Below are positions 1-6,163 of a stretch of 7,286 bases of DNA, piece by piece (the first letter of the stretch is position 1; each line of letters opens with the position of its first letter). The translations under genes and the position numbers were made by a program. Origin of the DNA: Aquificaceae bacterium (GTDB taxonomy: Bacteria > Aquificota > Aquificia > Aquificales > Aquificaceae); contig JALSTO010000309.1 of the NCBI GenBank assembly GCA_026983685.1, positions 1-7,286 on the forward strand, read 5' to 3'. The notes beneath the pieces are model-generated. The model ran no database searches and was not told the DNA's origin. It saw only the letters and a list, made by a program, of their open reading frames with translations.

Positions 1-486
1 AACCTCGTCGTAGTTGGGTTCCTGGGTTATCTCGGGAACGAGCTGTTTGTAGGCGACCTTGCCATCCGCGTCAACTATGAAGATAGCCCTTGCGAGGATT
101 CCCTTCAGGGCACCCTCACCTATGAGGACACCGAACTTCTCCATATCCCTGTATCTGAAGTCCGAGGCAACGGTAACGTTACCTATGGAGAAGCTTTCAC
201 AGAACCTCTTTTCCGCAAATGGCAGGTCCATAGAAACGACAGTAACGTCAACCTTGTCTCCCAGCTGAGCCACAAGCTCGTTGAACTTCTTGGTCTCGGT
301 CTCACACACGGGAGTATCAAGGGAGGGAACGGTAACTATGAGCTGAACCTTTCCCTTAGCTCCGCCTATTCTTTTCTCCTCAAGGTCCTTTGTAACGACA
401 ACCGCCTCGGGAGCATCGTCTCCAACATTTAAAGCGGGTCCTACGAGAGTTACTGTATTTCCCTTCAGCGTAACCGTCTCTGCCAT
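1..486 (-). CDS. tpx: Thiol peroxidase (Tpx-type 2-Cys peroxiredoxin), C-terminus cut by window edge
   Basis: Cytoplasmic peroxiredoxin that reduces hydrogen peroxide and organic hydroperoxides, normally recycled by thioredoxin. The 162 visible codons read as the Tpx family from the first residue. The peroxidatic cysteine is Cys61 in PSLDTPVCETETKKF, and the resolving cysteine is Cys96 in SMDLPFAEKRFCESF; the spacing matches the Cys61/Cys95 pair of E. coli Tpx. The segment RAIFIVDADGKVAYKQLVPEI near the cut is also typical. Family members are about 165-170 residues, so only a few C-terminal residues are missing. The ATG start is fixed by a strong Shine-Dalgarno sequence five bases upstream. 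The gene diverges from the Trbp111-like gene across an 87-base gap. Identity is secure; the physiological reductant is not visible here. Confidence 0.95.
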   Translation of the reverse strand, partial: MAETVTLKGNTVTLVGPALNVGDDAPEAVVVTKDLEEKRIGGAKGKVQLIVTVPSLDTPVCETETKKFNELVAQLGDKVDVTVVSMDLPFAEKRFCESFSIGNVTVASDFRYRDMEKFGVLIGEGALKGILARAIFIVDADGKVAYKQLVPEITQEPNYDEV

Positions 487-491
487 GACTT

Positions 492-501
492 CCACCTCCT
501 T
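492..501 (-). promoter_or_regulatory. Strong ribosome binding site of tpx
   Basis: On the minus strand this reads AAGGAGGTGG, a near-perfect anti-Shine-Dalgarno match, followed by a five-base spacer and the tpx ATG. It fixes the tpx start and contrasts with the divergent Trbp111-like gene, which has no such site. Confidence 0.85.
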
Positions 502-516
502 CCGTGATTTTCCGCC

Positions 517-545
517 ATTTTAACAGCTTACCTTAACCTTTTTAA
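517..545 (-). promoter_or_regulatory. Candidate sigma-70 type promoter for tpx
   Basis: On the minus strand a TAAAAT -10 box (517-522) is preceded by TG one base upstream, an extended -10 arrangement. It lies 17 bases from a TTAAAA -35-like box (540-545, four of six consensus bases). The position, about 30 bases upstream of the tpx ATG, fits a short leader carrying the Shine-Dalgarno site. This is a pattern match in AT-rich DNA only and has no experimental support. Confidence 0.4.
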
Positions 546-563
546 TGTCTTCTGTCATATAAT
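533..563 (+). promoter_or_regulatory. Candidate promoter for the Trbp111-like gene, placing the transcript start next to the ATG
   Basis: A perfect TATAAT box lies at 558-563, with a weak TTAACC -35-like box at 533-538 (19-base spacer, four of six consensus bases). The ATG begins only ten bases after the TATAAT. Transcription starting the usual six to eight bases downstream of the box would leave a leader of about two to four bases. The two divergent candidate promoters interleave, so their use could be mutually exclusive. Confidence 0.45.
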
Positions 564-573
564 ATCCATTCCT

Positions 574-909
574 ATGGAAGAGAGGAACTTAATAGGTATA
601 GAGGACTTCCTGAAGCTTGACATCAGGCTTGCAAAAGTTCTTGAGGCTGAAAGGGTAGAAGGCTCCGAGAAGCTCCTCAAGCTTAGAGTCTCCCTCGGAG
701 ATGAGGAGAGGACTCTCGTTGCGGGGATAGCAAAGTTTTACAATCCTGAGGACCTTGTCGGCAAGAAGATCCTGATGCTCGCAAATCTGAAGCCAAGAAA
801 GATATTTGGGATTGAGTCACAGGGCATGGTTCTCGCCCTTTCCGATGGTGAAGAGATGTCCCTTATAGTCCCAGACAGGGACCTTGGAGAAGGTGCGAAA
901 GCAAGCTGA
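574..909 (+). CDS. Trbp111-type structure-specific tRNA-binding protein (OB fold)
   Basis: Single-domain tRNA-binding protein of the family that also forms the C-terminal appendix of many methionyl-tRNA synthetases and the CsaA and EMAPII/Arc1p domains. At 111 residues it has exactly the length of Aquifex aeolicus Trbp111, which is known to dimerise and to recognise the L-shaped fold of tRNA rather than its sequence. Visible hallmarks are IEDFLKLDIRLAKV (residues 9-22), VEGSEKLLKL (28-37) and NLKPRKIFGIESQGMVLAL (71-89), with the SQGM tRNA-binding signature at 82-85. No catalytic synthetase domain is attached or adjacent. Databases often label such proteins as a MetRS beta subunit or metG-like. 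No Shine-Dalgarno site precedes the ATG, but family length and alignment support this start. The following ankyrin gene begins inside its last codons. Confidence 0.93.
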   Translation: MEERNLIGIEDFLKLDIRLAKVLEAERVEGSEKLLKLRVSLGDEERTLVAGIAKFYNPEDLVGKKILMLANLKPRKIFGIESQGMVLALSDGEEMSLIVPDRDLGEGAKAS

Positions 910-1531
910 TCTTTGCCTGAAGGCTCTTCTGCTCCTGCTTCTGGTTTTTAAATTTACTTTTCCGAAGGACCCCTTCGGGGTGGTGGAGAAAGGAGATCTT
1001 GAGGAGCTCCAGAAGATTATTAAACCTGAAAAGGTAAACCCGAAGAATTACGAGGGAGAGACCCTACTTCACGTTGCATCAGAGTTCGGTCACACAGAGA
1101 TAGCGAGGTTCTTGATTGAACACGGAGCGGATGTAAACGCGAGGGACAGATACAGGGCAACACCTCTGCACATGGCAGCCAACAACGGGCACGCTGAGGT
1201 GGTCAGTCTCCTTTTGGAAAAGGGTGCGGATGTGAACGCAAGAAATCTCAACGGATGGAGCCCTCTTCACTTAGCAGCGAGAAATGGATACCTGCAGATA
1301 GTTAAAGAGCTTGTAAAGGCTGGCGCTGATGTGAATGCAAGGAACGGAGCAGGGTTAACTCCCCTACACTCAGCAGCCATGAACGGACAGCTTGATGTGG
1401 TCATGTTCCTTCTCGGGGCGGGGGCTGACCCTGAGGCTAAGGACATAACAGGACTTACACCCGCAGATATAGCAAGAGAGAACGGGCACTACGATGTGTT
1501 CAGGCTTCTCAGGAAGGCTTCCGGTAATTAG
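884..1531 (+). CDS. Ankyrin-repeat protein with hydrophobic N-terminal segment
   Basis: A 215-residue ankyrin protein, presumably a protein-binding scaffold with no enzymatic signature; its partner is unknown. After an incomplete N-terminal cap (about residues 28-55) come ankyrin units starting near residues 57, 90, 123 and 156, plus a capping unit from 189. The T(S)PLH positions at 60, 93, 126, 159 and 192 fall exactly 33 residues apart, and the GADVNAR loop recurs. A basic stretch followed by ALLLLLLVF (14-22) looks like a signal sequence or a membrane anchor; no signal-peptidase AxA site or lipobox is evident. Start choice is open: TTG at 884, or GTG at 893 with GGAG only three bases upstream. 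Both lie within the end of the Trbp111-like gene, so the two are probably co-transcribed. The 3' end overlaps the convergent diguanylate cyclase gene by 23 bases. Confidence 0.85.
   Translation: MEKVRKQADLCLKALLLLLLVFKFTFPKDPFGVVEKGDLEELQKIIKPEKVNPKNYEGETLLHVASEFGHTEIARFLIEHGADVNARDRYRATPLHMAANNGHAEVVSLLLEKGADVNARNLNGWSPLHLAARNGYLQIVKELVKAGADVNARNGAGLTPLHSAAMNGQLDVVMFLLGAGADPEAKDITGLTPADIARENGHYDVFRLLRKASGN
1052..1528 (+). repeat. Tandem 99-base units encoding ankyrin repeats
   Basis: Four full units and one shorter capping unit (beginning at about 1052, 1151, 1250, 1349 and 1448) encode the ankyrin repeats. Periodicity is exact at 33 codons. The GCGGATGTAAACGC-type segment for GADVNA recurs with third-position changes, so the units are diverged and unlikely to be actively recombining. 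Confidence 0.75.
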
Positions 1532-2783
1532 GGGTATCTTCAGGCTGGTAGAACTCTACCCTGTTTCTCCCGCTGTTTTTAGCCCTGTAAAGGGCTTTGT
1601 CCGCCATGCTTATGAGGACCGTCCTGCTCAGATTGTCCATAGGAACGATGGATGCAACCCCAATGCTGACAGTAACGTAGTTTGAGATTTCCGAAGCGGG
1701 ATGGGCTATCTTCAGATCCTCTATATCCTTCCTTATCCTGTCGGCCACCTTAAGAGCATCCCTAAGCTCCGTCTCGGGCAGGACAACAACGAACTCTTCC
1801 CCTCCGTACCTTGCGACGAGGTCAATCTCAGTTCTTACGTGTCTCTTCATAACCTGGGCAACCTTCCTGAGGCACTCGTCTCCTTCAAGGTGGCCGAGAA
1901 GGTCGTTATAGTTCTTGAAGTAGTCAATATCTATCATGAGTAGAGATATGGGTCTCTTCATCCTTCCCGCCCTCACCCACTCTTTCCTGAAGAACTCTTC
2001 AAACTTAAGTCTGTTGGCCACCCCCGTAAGACCATCAACGTAAGACATATCCCTGAGTTTTACATTCAGCTGTTCCGTCTTCCTCTTCTCAAGGGCAAGG
2101 AGCATCGTAAGGAGGAAGTCTTTCCTGCTGTGCCTCTCAAGGAGGTAGGCAACGGGCGCACCTATGAGGTTCACCGAACCGAGGAAGAACATGTTGGTGA
2201 TAAGGTTCTCAAGGGGAGTCTTTACAAAAATGAGGTCAACGAAAGGGTATAGAAAGGTTATAGCAAGAGAAGAGGCAAGCGAATAGTAGAACCTGAGAGC
2301 GGAAAGGGTGTAAGCGTAGAAGAGAACAAGCATGAGACCTGCATAGTATAGGTGGGACTTGTAAGGGTGGGCAACATATATCATCGCCACTATGCCTAAG
2401 CCACCTACCACCACAAGAAAGGAATGAAGGAGCTGAAGTAAACTTTCGTTGTTTATGCGGAAGCTAAGGAATATGAACAGAAGCCCTAAGGGAATAACGA
2501 GGACAAACCTTATGAACCAGAGTTTGAGGGCTACCTCTGGAAAGACTATCATGTCAAGTATCCCAAAGACTGCGTAGAGTAAGACCCCGAGGGAGGCTGC
2601 TATCCTCATCTGCCATATGTACTTGCTCAGGTAGTACCGAAGGAAAGCCCTCTCTACAATGGGGGAGAAGTTGAGGAATGTCAGCCCTCTACCGAACTCC
2701 CTGACTATCTGGGACTCATCCCTTACAGCTGTTACGTCAAAGAAGTGCTCAAACTCTTCAAGGACCTTTCTATCTTCTTCCAT
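1509..2783 (-). CDS. Membrane-bound diguanylate cyclase (GGDEF domain) with polytopic N-terminal sensor region
   Basis: Makes cyclic di-GMP from two GTP. Counted from the ATG (424 residues), six hydrophobic stretches occur at roughly 59-81, 89-108, 118-138, 146-162, 168-187 and 199-216. A short helical linker (about 217-245) joins them to a complete GGDEF domain. The active loop is GGEEF (327-331); the metal-binding Asp285 lies in LLMIDIDYFKNYND, and the likely guanine contacts are Asn293 and Asp302. No EAL domain is present. The RxxD inhibitory site normally found five residues before GGEEF reads TEID (318-321), so its arginine is missing. The N-terminal region lacks PAS, GAF or HAMP signatures and its signal is unknown. 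The ATG lies within the end of the upstream 101-residue gene; TTG at 2789 is an alternative, and neither start has a clear Shine-Dalgarno site, so translational coupling is likely. It appears to be the last gene of the minus-strand operon. Confidence 0.93.
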   Translation of the reverse strand: MEEDRKVLEEFEHFFDVTAVRDESQIVREFGRGLTFLNFSPIVERAFLRYYLSKYIWQMRIAASLGVLLYAVFGILDMIVFPEVALKLWFIRFVLVIPLGLLFIFLSFRINNESLLQLLHSFLVVVGGLGIVAMIYVAHPYKSHLYYAGLMLVLFYAYTLSALRFYYSLASSLAITFLYPFVDLIFVKTPLENLITNMFFLGSVNLIGAPVAYLLERHSRKDFLLTMLLALEKRKTEQLNVKLRDMSYVDGLTGVANRLKFEEFFRKEWVRAGRMKRPISLLMIDIDYFKNYNDLLGHLEGDECLRKVAQVMKRHVRTEIDLVARYGGEEFVVVLPETELRDALKVADRIRKDIEDLKIAHPASEISNYVTVSIGVASIVPMDNLSRTVLISMADKALYRAKNSGRNRVEFYQPEDTPNYRKPS

Positions 2784-3075
2784 TCGCAAGTTTACTTTCT
2801 ATCATCCCTATTATCTCGTCATAGACGCTTTTCACCTCATCCGCGAGTCTTACAAGGCTCTCCACACCTATGGAAAGAGCCTGCTCATAGACAGGCTTTA
2901 CCTGCTTCTCATAGTATTCCTTGTACTCCCTTAGGTCGTACTCAAGCTCGTCGGGTTCAAGCTCATCTATAAGATTGAGATACTCCTCCCTCCTTATCTT
3001 TATCGCTATCAGGAAGTTCTTGAGCTCCGCCCTTATGTCTCCTCTATCCAGACCCGCTTTTCTAAAATCTCCCAT
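2770..3075 (-). CDS. Small helical, charged protein of unknown function between ribBA and the cyclase
   Basis: I do not recognise this 101-residue protein. It is rich in Glu, Lys, Arg, Tyr and Leu, has no cysteine, no signal peptide and no membrane segment, and reads as mostly alpha-helical. Likely helices are about 12-36, 40-58 and 60-95, with coiled-coil character around ELEYDLREYKEYYEKQV (43-59). That suits a soluble adaptor or oligomerising protein. The start is well supported: AAGGAG lies six bases before the ATG and overlaps the region of the ribBA stop, with a ten-base gap between the genes. Its last codons overlap the start of the diguanylate cyclase, so the two are probably translationally coupled. 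A role with the cyclase is inference from position only. Confidence 0.75.
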   Translation of the reverse strand: MGDFRKAGLDRGDIRAELKNFLIAIKIRREEYLNLIDELEPDELEYDLREYKEYYEKQVKPVYEQALSIGVESLVRLADEVKSVYDEIIGMIESKLANGRR

Positions 3076-3085
3076 AGCACGCTCC

Positions 3086-4300
3086 TTAAAACATGTGTCC
3101 GAGCTTGTCCTTCTTGGTGGTCAGATACACCCTGTTGTGGGGCGTGGGTTCTGTCTTTATGGGGACCCTCTCCACTACCTCAAGTCCAAAGCCCTCAAGG
3201 GCTACTATCTTCCTCGGGTTGTTGGTCATGAGTCTCATCTTCCTAACACCGAGGTCAAGGAGTATCTGAACACCGACTCCGTAATTCCTGAGGTCGGGCG
3301 GATAGCCCAGCTTCTCGTTCGCCTCAACAGTATCGTATCCTTTCTCCTGAAGCTCGTAAGCCTTTATCTTGTTAGCTATGCCTATTCCTCTGCCCTCATG
3401 ACCGAGTATGTAAACGAGAACACCCTTACCCTCCTGAGCTATCTTCTCAAGGGCTCTCTCCAGCTGAGGTCTGCAGTCACACCTCATAGAACGGAAAACG
3501 TCTCCCGTAAGACACTCGGAGTGAACCCTTACCAGAACAGGCTCCTCTTCCTTCCACTCCCCCATCGTGAGGGCTACTTGCTCCTCCCCCGTGAGCTTGT
3601 GCCTGTAAGCGTGTATCCTGAAGGTGCCCCATGGTGTGGGAAGGTGGGCGGTTGCAACTCTCTCCACAAGGCGCTCCTTCTTGAGTCTATACCTTATCAG
3701 GTCCGCTATGGTGATTATCTTGAGGTTGTGCTCCTTAGCGAACTCTATCAGGTCCGGAAGGCGTGCCATGGTTCCGTCTTCCTTCATTATCTCGCATATA
3801 ACCCCCGCTGGGTAGAGTCCCGCGAGCTTGGCAAGGTCAATGGAGGCTTCTGTATGTCCAGCCCTCTCAAGTACGCCCCCGGGTCTCGCCCTCAGGGGGA
3901 AGACGTGCCCAGGTCTTATGAAATCGGAGGGCTTTGCCTCAGGGCTTATGGCGAGCCTTATTGTCTTAGCCCTGTCGTAAGCAGATATTCCCGTTGTGGT
4001 CCCGTGCTTTGGGTGGGCATCAATGGAGACGCAAAAGTAGGTTCCCTTCGGGTCCGTGTTCCTGTGAGCCATCGGGTAGAGGTCAAGCTCATCGCAACGC
4101 TCCGGAGTAAGGGATAGGCAGATAAGCCCCCTTCCGTACTTAGCCATAAAGTTTATCGCTTCGGGGGTAACCTTCTCCGCAGCCATCACGAGGTCACCTT
4201 CGTTCTCCCTATCAGGGTCATCAACGACTATGACCATCCTCCCCTCTTTTATATCCTCAACAGCCTCCTCAACGGTGTTGAAGACCTGCTCCTCCTTCAT
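3086..4300 (-). CDS. ribBA: Bifunctional 3,4-dihydroxy-2-butanone 4-phosphate synthase / GTP cyclohydrolase II
   Basis: Catalyses both entry steps of riboflavin synthesis: ribulose 5-phosphate to dihydroxybutanone phosphate, and GTP to the pyrimidine precursor. The N-terminal RibB domain (about 1-205) has [16 protein letters not shown] (27-42), HGTTTGIS (99-106), RPGHVFPL (129-136) and [16 protein letters not shown] (146-161), so the acidic metal ligands and catalytic His are present. The C-terminal RibA domain (about 206-404) has the zinc cysteines Cys263, Cys274 and Cys276 in [17 protein letters not shown], then [19 protein letters not shown] (300-318) with the catalytic Arg304, and YDTVEAN (322-328). 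The length of 404 residues is normal for the fusion and both active sites look intact. The ATG overlaps the stop of the 70-residue gene as ATGA, with GGAGG shortly upstream. There is no space for an FMN riboswitch, so expression should follow the operon. Confidence 0.97.
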   Translation of the reverse strand: MKEEQVFNTVEEAVEDIKEGRMVIVVDDPDRENEGDLVMAAEKVTPEAINFMAKYGRGLICLSLTPERCDELDLYPMAHRNTDPKGTYFCVSIDAHPKHGTTTGISAYDRAKTIRLAISPEAKPSDFIRPGHVFPLRARPGGVLERAGHTEASIDLAKLAGLYPAGVICEIMKEDGTMARLPDLIEFAKEHNLKIITIADLIRYRLKKERLVERVATAHLPTPWGTFRIHAYRHKLTGEEQVALTMGEWKEEEPVLVRVHSECLTGDVFRSMRCDCRPQLERALEKIAQEGKGVLVYILGHEGRGIGIANKIKAYELQEKGYDTVEANEKLGYPPDLRNYGVGVQILLDLGVRKMRLMTNNPRKIVALEGFGLEVVERVPIKTEPTPHNRVYLTTKKDKLGHMF

Positions 4301-4509
4301 TCCTTACCTCCGCGGTCCTTTAATTTCTCCCTGACCTCCTTTATAACCCTGTCAATCAAGCTCTCCCTGTAGGGAGCCTCCTCAACAACCCTCACCTCCC
4401 TACCGAGGAACTTGCTCGCTACCCAGTTTACAACCTCAGGTCCCCAGTGGGTAAAAATGTGGTCTGTTATTATGAAGACGATCGCAAAGTAGAGGATATA
4501 CCTCAGCAT
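4297..4509 (-). CDS. Small membrane-anchored protein of unknown function between rpsQ and ribBA
   Basis: Not recognised. The 70-residue product begins with one hydrophobic segment (about 3-20, [15 protein letters not shown]), followed by a short amphipathic part and a highly charged C-terminal helix (about 47-68). It looks like a single-pass inner-membrane protein with a cytoplasmic or periplasmic tail. It follows rpsQ after 42 bases and ends in a four-base ATGA overlap with ribBA, which supports its being translated. There is no clear Shine-Dalgarno site before the ATG: the preceding bases are pyrimidine-rich. Coding status rests mainly on the tight coupling to ribBA and the sensible protein composition. 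Confidence 0.65.
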   Translation of the reverse strand: MLRYILYFAIVFIITDHIFTHWGPEVVNWVASKFLGREVRVVEEAPYRESLIDRVIKEVREKLKDRGGKE

Positions 4510-4551
4510 ATAGATAAAGATAGGTCTGAAGCAAAGAAAGAAAAGCTATGC

Positions 4552-4842
4552 CTACTCAGAGAGAACCTCTTCAGCTCTCCTCGCCCTCTGAATTATCCTG
4601 ACGACAACCCACCTCTTGGTCTTTGAGAGGGGTCTTGTCTCCCTTATCTCAACTACATCCCCGACCCTGCACTCGTTCTTCTCATCGTGGGCGTGGTACT
4701 TTTTACTCTTGATTATGTGCTTCCCGTAAAGGGGATGGGGGACCCTTCTGTCAACCCTAACGACAACCGTCTTGTCCATCTTGTCGGACACCACAACACC
4801 TACAAGGTGTTTCCTCTTCTCGTTCCACTTCTTCTCAGCCAT
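4552..4842 (-). CDS. rpsQ: 30S ribosomal protein S17
   Basis: Primary 16S rRNA-binding protein of the 30S body with an OB fold. The family pattern is visible: [20 protein letters not shown] (residues 15-34), [19 protein letters not shown] (36-54), then [19 protein letters not shown] (60-78). At 96 residues it is about ten longer than the usual bacterial protein, mostly through a charged C-terminal tail. Its ATG overlaps the rpmC stop by one base (TGATG), with GAGGTG upstream inside rpmC. It is the last ribosomal gene of this cluster. In most bacteria rplN follows here, but in this window a 42-base gap leads into non-ribosomal genes. Confidence 0.97.
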   Translation of the reverse strand: MAEKKWNEKRKHLVGVVVSDKMDKTVVVRVDRRVPHPLYGKHIIKSKKYHAHDEKNECRVGDVVEIRETRPLSKTKRWVVVRIIQRARRAEEVLSE

Positions 4843-5042
4843 CAGCCTTCACCTCTCAGCTCTTTCTCCCTTATAACCGTTAGGACCCTCGCTATATCCC
4901 TTCTGAGCTTCCTGACAGCCATAGGATTATCCAGCCCGGAGACCTTCTGTTTGAACCTGAGCTTGAGGAGCTCCATTTTGAGCTCATCTACTTTCTTTCT
5001 GAGTTCATCTACCTTCATCTTTCTAAGCTCAGCAGTCTTCAT
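4842..5042 (-). CDS. rpmC: 50S ribosomal protein L29
   Basis: Small two-helix protein of the 50S subunit near the exit tunnel, where in other bacteria it sits beside L23 and helps form the docking area for trigger factor and SRP. The 66 residues fit the family length. Recognisable features are [20 protein letters not shown] (5-24), [16 protein letters not shown] (25-40) and [20 protein letters not shown] (43-62). The start codon overlaps the rplP stop as ATGA and the stop overlaps the rpsQ start, so it is translationally coupled on both sides. Confidence 0.96.
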   Translation of the reverse strand: MKTAELRKMKVDELRKKVDELKMELLKLRFKQKVSGLDNPMAVRKLRRDIARVLTVIREKELRGEG

Positions 5043-5461
5043 ACCGTGAATCCTCCAGCCTTCACAAGCCTGGTCTTTATTGGTAGCTTTGCTGATGCAA
5101 GCCTGAAGGCTTCCTCCGCCACCTCTTCGGGAACACCTGAGAACTCAAACATTATCCTACCAGGCTTGACGACCGCAACGAAGCCTTCAGGGTCTCCCTT
5201 ACCACCACCCATTCTGACCTCGTTGGGTTTCTTTGTGTAAGGTTTGTCGGGGAATATCCTTATCCAGACCTTTGCTCCCTTCTTGAGTGCCCTCACCAGA
5301 GCTACCCTGACAGCCTCTATCTGCCTCTGGGTTATCCAAGCCCTGTCAAGAGCCTGTATCCCGTACTCTCCGAAGGCTACCTTGTTCCCCCTCAAGGATT
5401 TACCCTTGAGGCTTCTTCTCTGTTGCTTCCTGAACTTGGTCTTCTTAGGCTGAAGGAACAT
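5039..5461 (-). CDS. rplP: 50S ribosomal protein L16
   Basis: Late-assembling 50S protein that contacts the A-site tRNA region and helps organise the peptidyl transferase centre. The 140 residues match the family. Key motifs are the N-terminal [16 protein letters not shown] (5-20), [20 protein letters not shown] (31-50) and [20 protein letters not shown] (81-100). The RMGGGKG loop is the one that reaches toward the A site, and its arginine (83) is the counterpart of the residue hydroxylated in E. coli L16. The ATG lies three bases after the rpsC stop, and a strong AGGAGGTG lies inside the 3' end of rpsC. Confidence 0.97.
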   Translation of the reverse strand: MFLQPKKTKFRKQQRRSLKGKSLRGNKVAFGEYGIQALDRAWITQRQIEAVRVALVRALKKGAKVWIRIFPDKPYTKKPNEVRMGGGKGDPEGFVAVVKPGRIMFEFSGVPEEVAEEAFRLASAKLPIKTRLVKAGGFTV

Positions 5462-5464
5462 CTC

Positions 5465-6160
5465 TTACACCTCCTGGGATACCTTTGCCAGGTCCTCCTC
5501 AATCTTCTTGAGGACCTCCTCCTTCTGCCCCTCAAGTATGTCTCCTTTATAAACCCAAACTTTGACGCTCAGTATTCCGTACTTCGTGTAGGCTGTCGCA
5601 AAGCCGTAATCTATATCAGCCCTCAGGGTCTGGAGGGGCATCCTTCCGACGAGGAACCATTCCTTCCTCGCAAGCTCCGCGCCACCTATCCTTCCCTTTA
5701 CCTGTATCTTCACACCCTTAGCCCCTGACTTCAGGGCGTTGTCTATCGCTCTCTTCATAGCCCTCCTGTGGGATACCCTCCTCTCTATCTGGAGTGCTAT
5801 ATCCTCTGCTATTAGCTGGGCATCCATCTCCGGAACCTTAACCTCAGCGACGTTTATGGTCACTTCCTTTCCTGGGACCATCTTCTCTATGGTCTTCTTA
5901 AGGAGTTCAACCTCCTGACCTTTTCTTCCTATTATGATGGCTGGTCTTGCAGCGTGTATCCTTATCTTGAGCTTGTCAACTATCCTCTCTATCTCTACCC
6001 TTGATATTCCTGCTATCCTGTACCTGTTTTTTATGTATTCTTTTATCTTCAGGTCCTCGTGGAGGGTATTGGCGTAGTCCCTCTTTGAGGCGTACCATTT
6101 CATATCCCAGCTCTTAGTGACCCCAAGCCTGAAGCCTATCGGATGTGTTTTCTGTCCCAT
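5465..6160 (-). CDS. rpsC: 30S ribosomal protein S3
   Basis: 30S head protein lining the mRNA entry channel. It starts with [13 protein letters not shown], typical of the family. A type II KH domain follows with the GRKG loop at 78-81 ([17 protein letters not shown]). The entry-channel basic cluster is [10 protein letters not shown] (130-139), corresponding to the helicase-associated Arg131/Arg132/Lys135 of E. coli. The C-terminal domain has [20 protein letters not shown] (172-191) and [15 protein letters not shown] (195-209). At 231 residues it is of normal length. It begins three bases after the rplV stop, behind the Shine-Dalgarno sequence CAGGAGG. Confidence 0.98.
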   Translation of the reverse strand: MGQKTHPIGFRLGVTKSWDMKWYASKRDYANTLHEDLKIKEYIKNRYRIAGISRVEIERIVDKLKIRIHAARPAIIIGRKGQEVELLKKTIEKMVPGKEVTINVAEVKVPEMDAQLIAEDIALQIERRVSHRRAMKRAIDNALKSGAKGVKIQVKGRIGGAELARKEWFLVGRMPLQTLRADIDYGFATAYTKYGILSVKVWVYKGDILEGQKEEVLKKIEEDLAKVSQEV

Positions 6161-6163
6161 AAA

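Noticed and set aside
59..268. 69-codon plus-strand open frame inside tpx
   Set aside because: It is antisense to the peroxiredoxin catalytic region, and its product shows no domain.
893..970. Possible lipoprotein signal in the ankyrin protein, because of the cysteine in ADLCLK
   Set aside because: The cysteine precedes the hydrophobic core instead of following it, so there is no lipobox.
969..981. Small inverted repeat ACCCC-TTC-GGGGT in the ankyrin gene
   Set aside because: Only five base pairs with a three-base loop, inside coding sequence and without a T-run; too weak for a terminator or attenuator claim.
1052..1528. CRISPR-like or other direct repeat array
   Set aside because: The 99-base periodicity is fully explained by ankyrin repeats at exact 33-codon spacing in an open frame.
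2921..4117. 398-codon open frame on the plus strand opposite ribBA
   Set aside because: It lies almost wholly antisense to an intact, motif-complete ribBA. Its translation is Ser/Leu/Arg-rich low-complexity text with no recognisable domain, and it is explained by codon bias of the real gene.
4510..4551. FMN riboswitch or intrinsic terminator between rpsQ and the ribBA gene pair
   Set aside because: The gap is only 42 bases, pyrimidine-rich on the transcribed strand, with no stem-loop and no room for an FMN aptamer.
4687..5728. Several plus-strand open frames of 60-120 codons opposite the ribosomal protein genes
   Set aside because: Each is a shadow of a ribosomal gene with clear family motifs; none has a ribosome binding site plus sensible protein composition.
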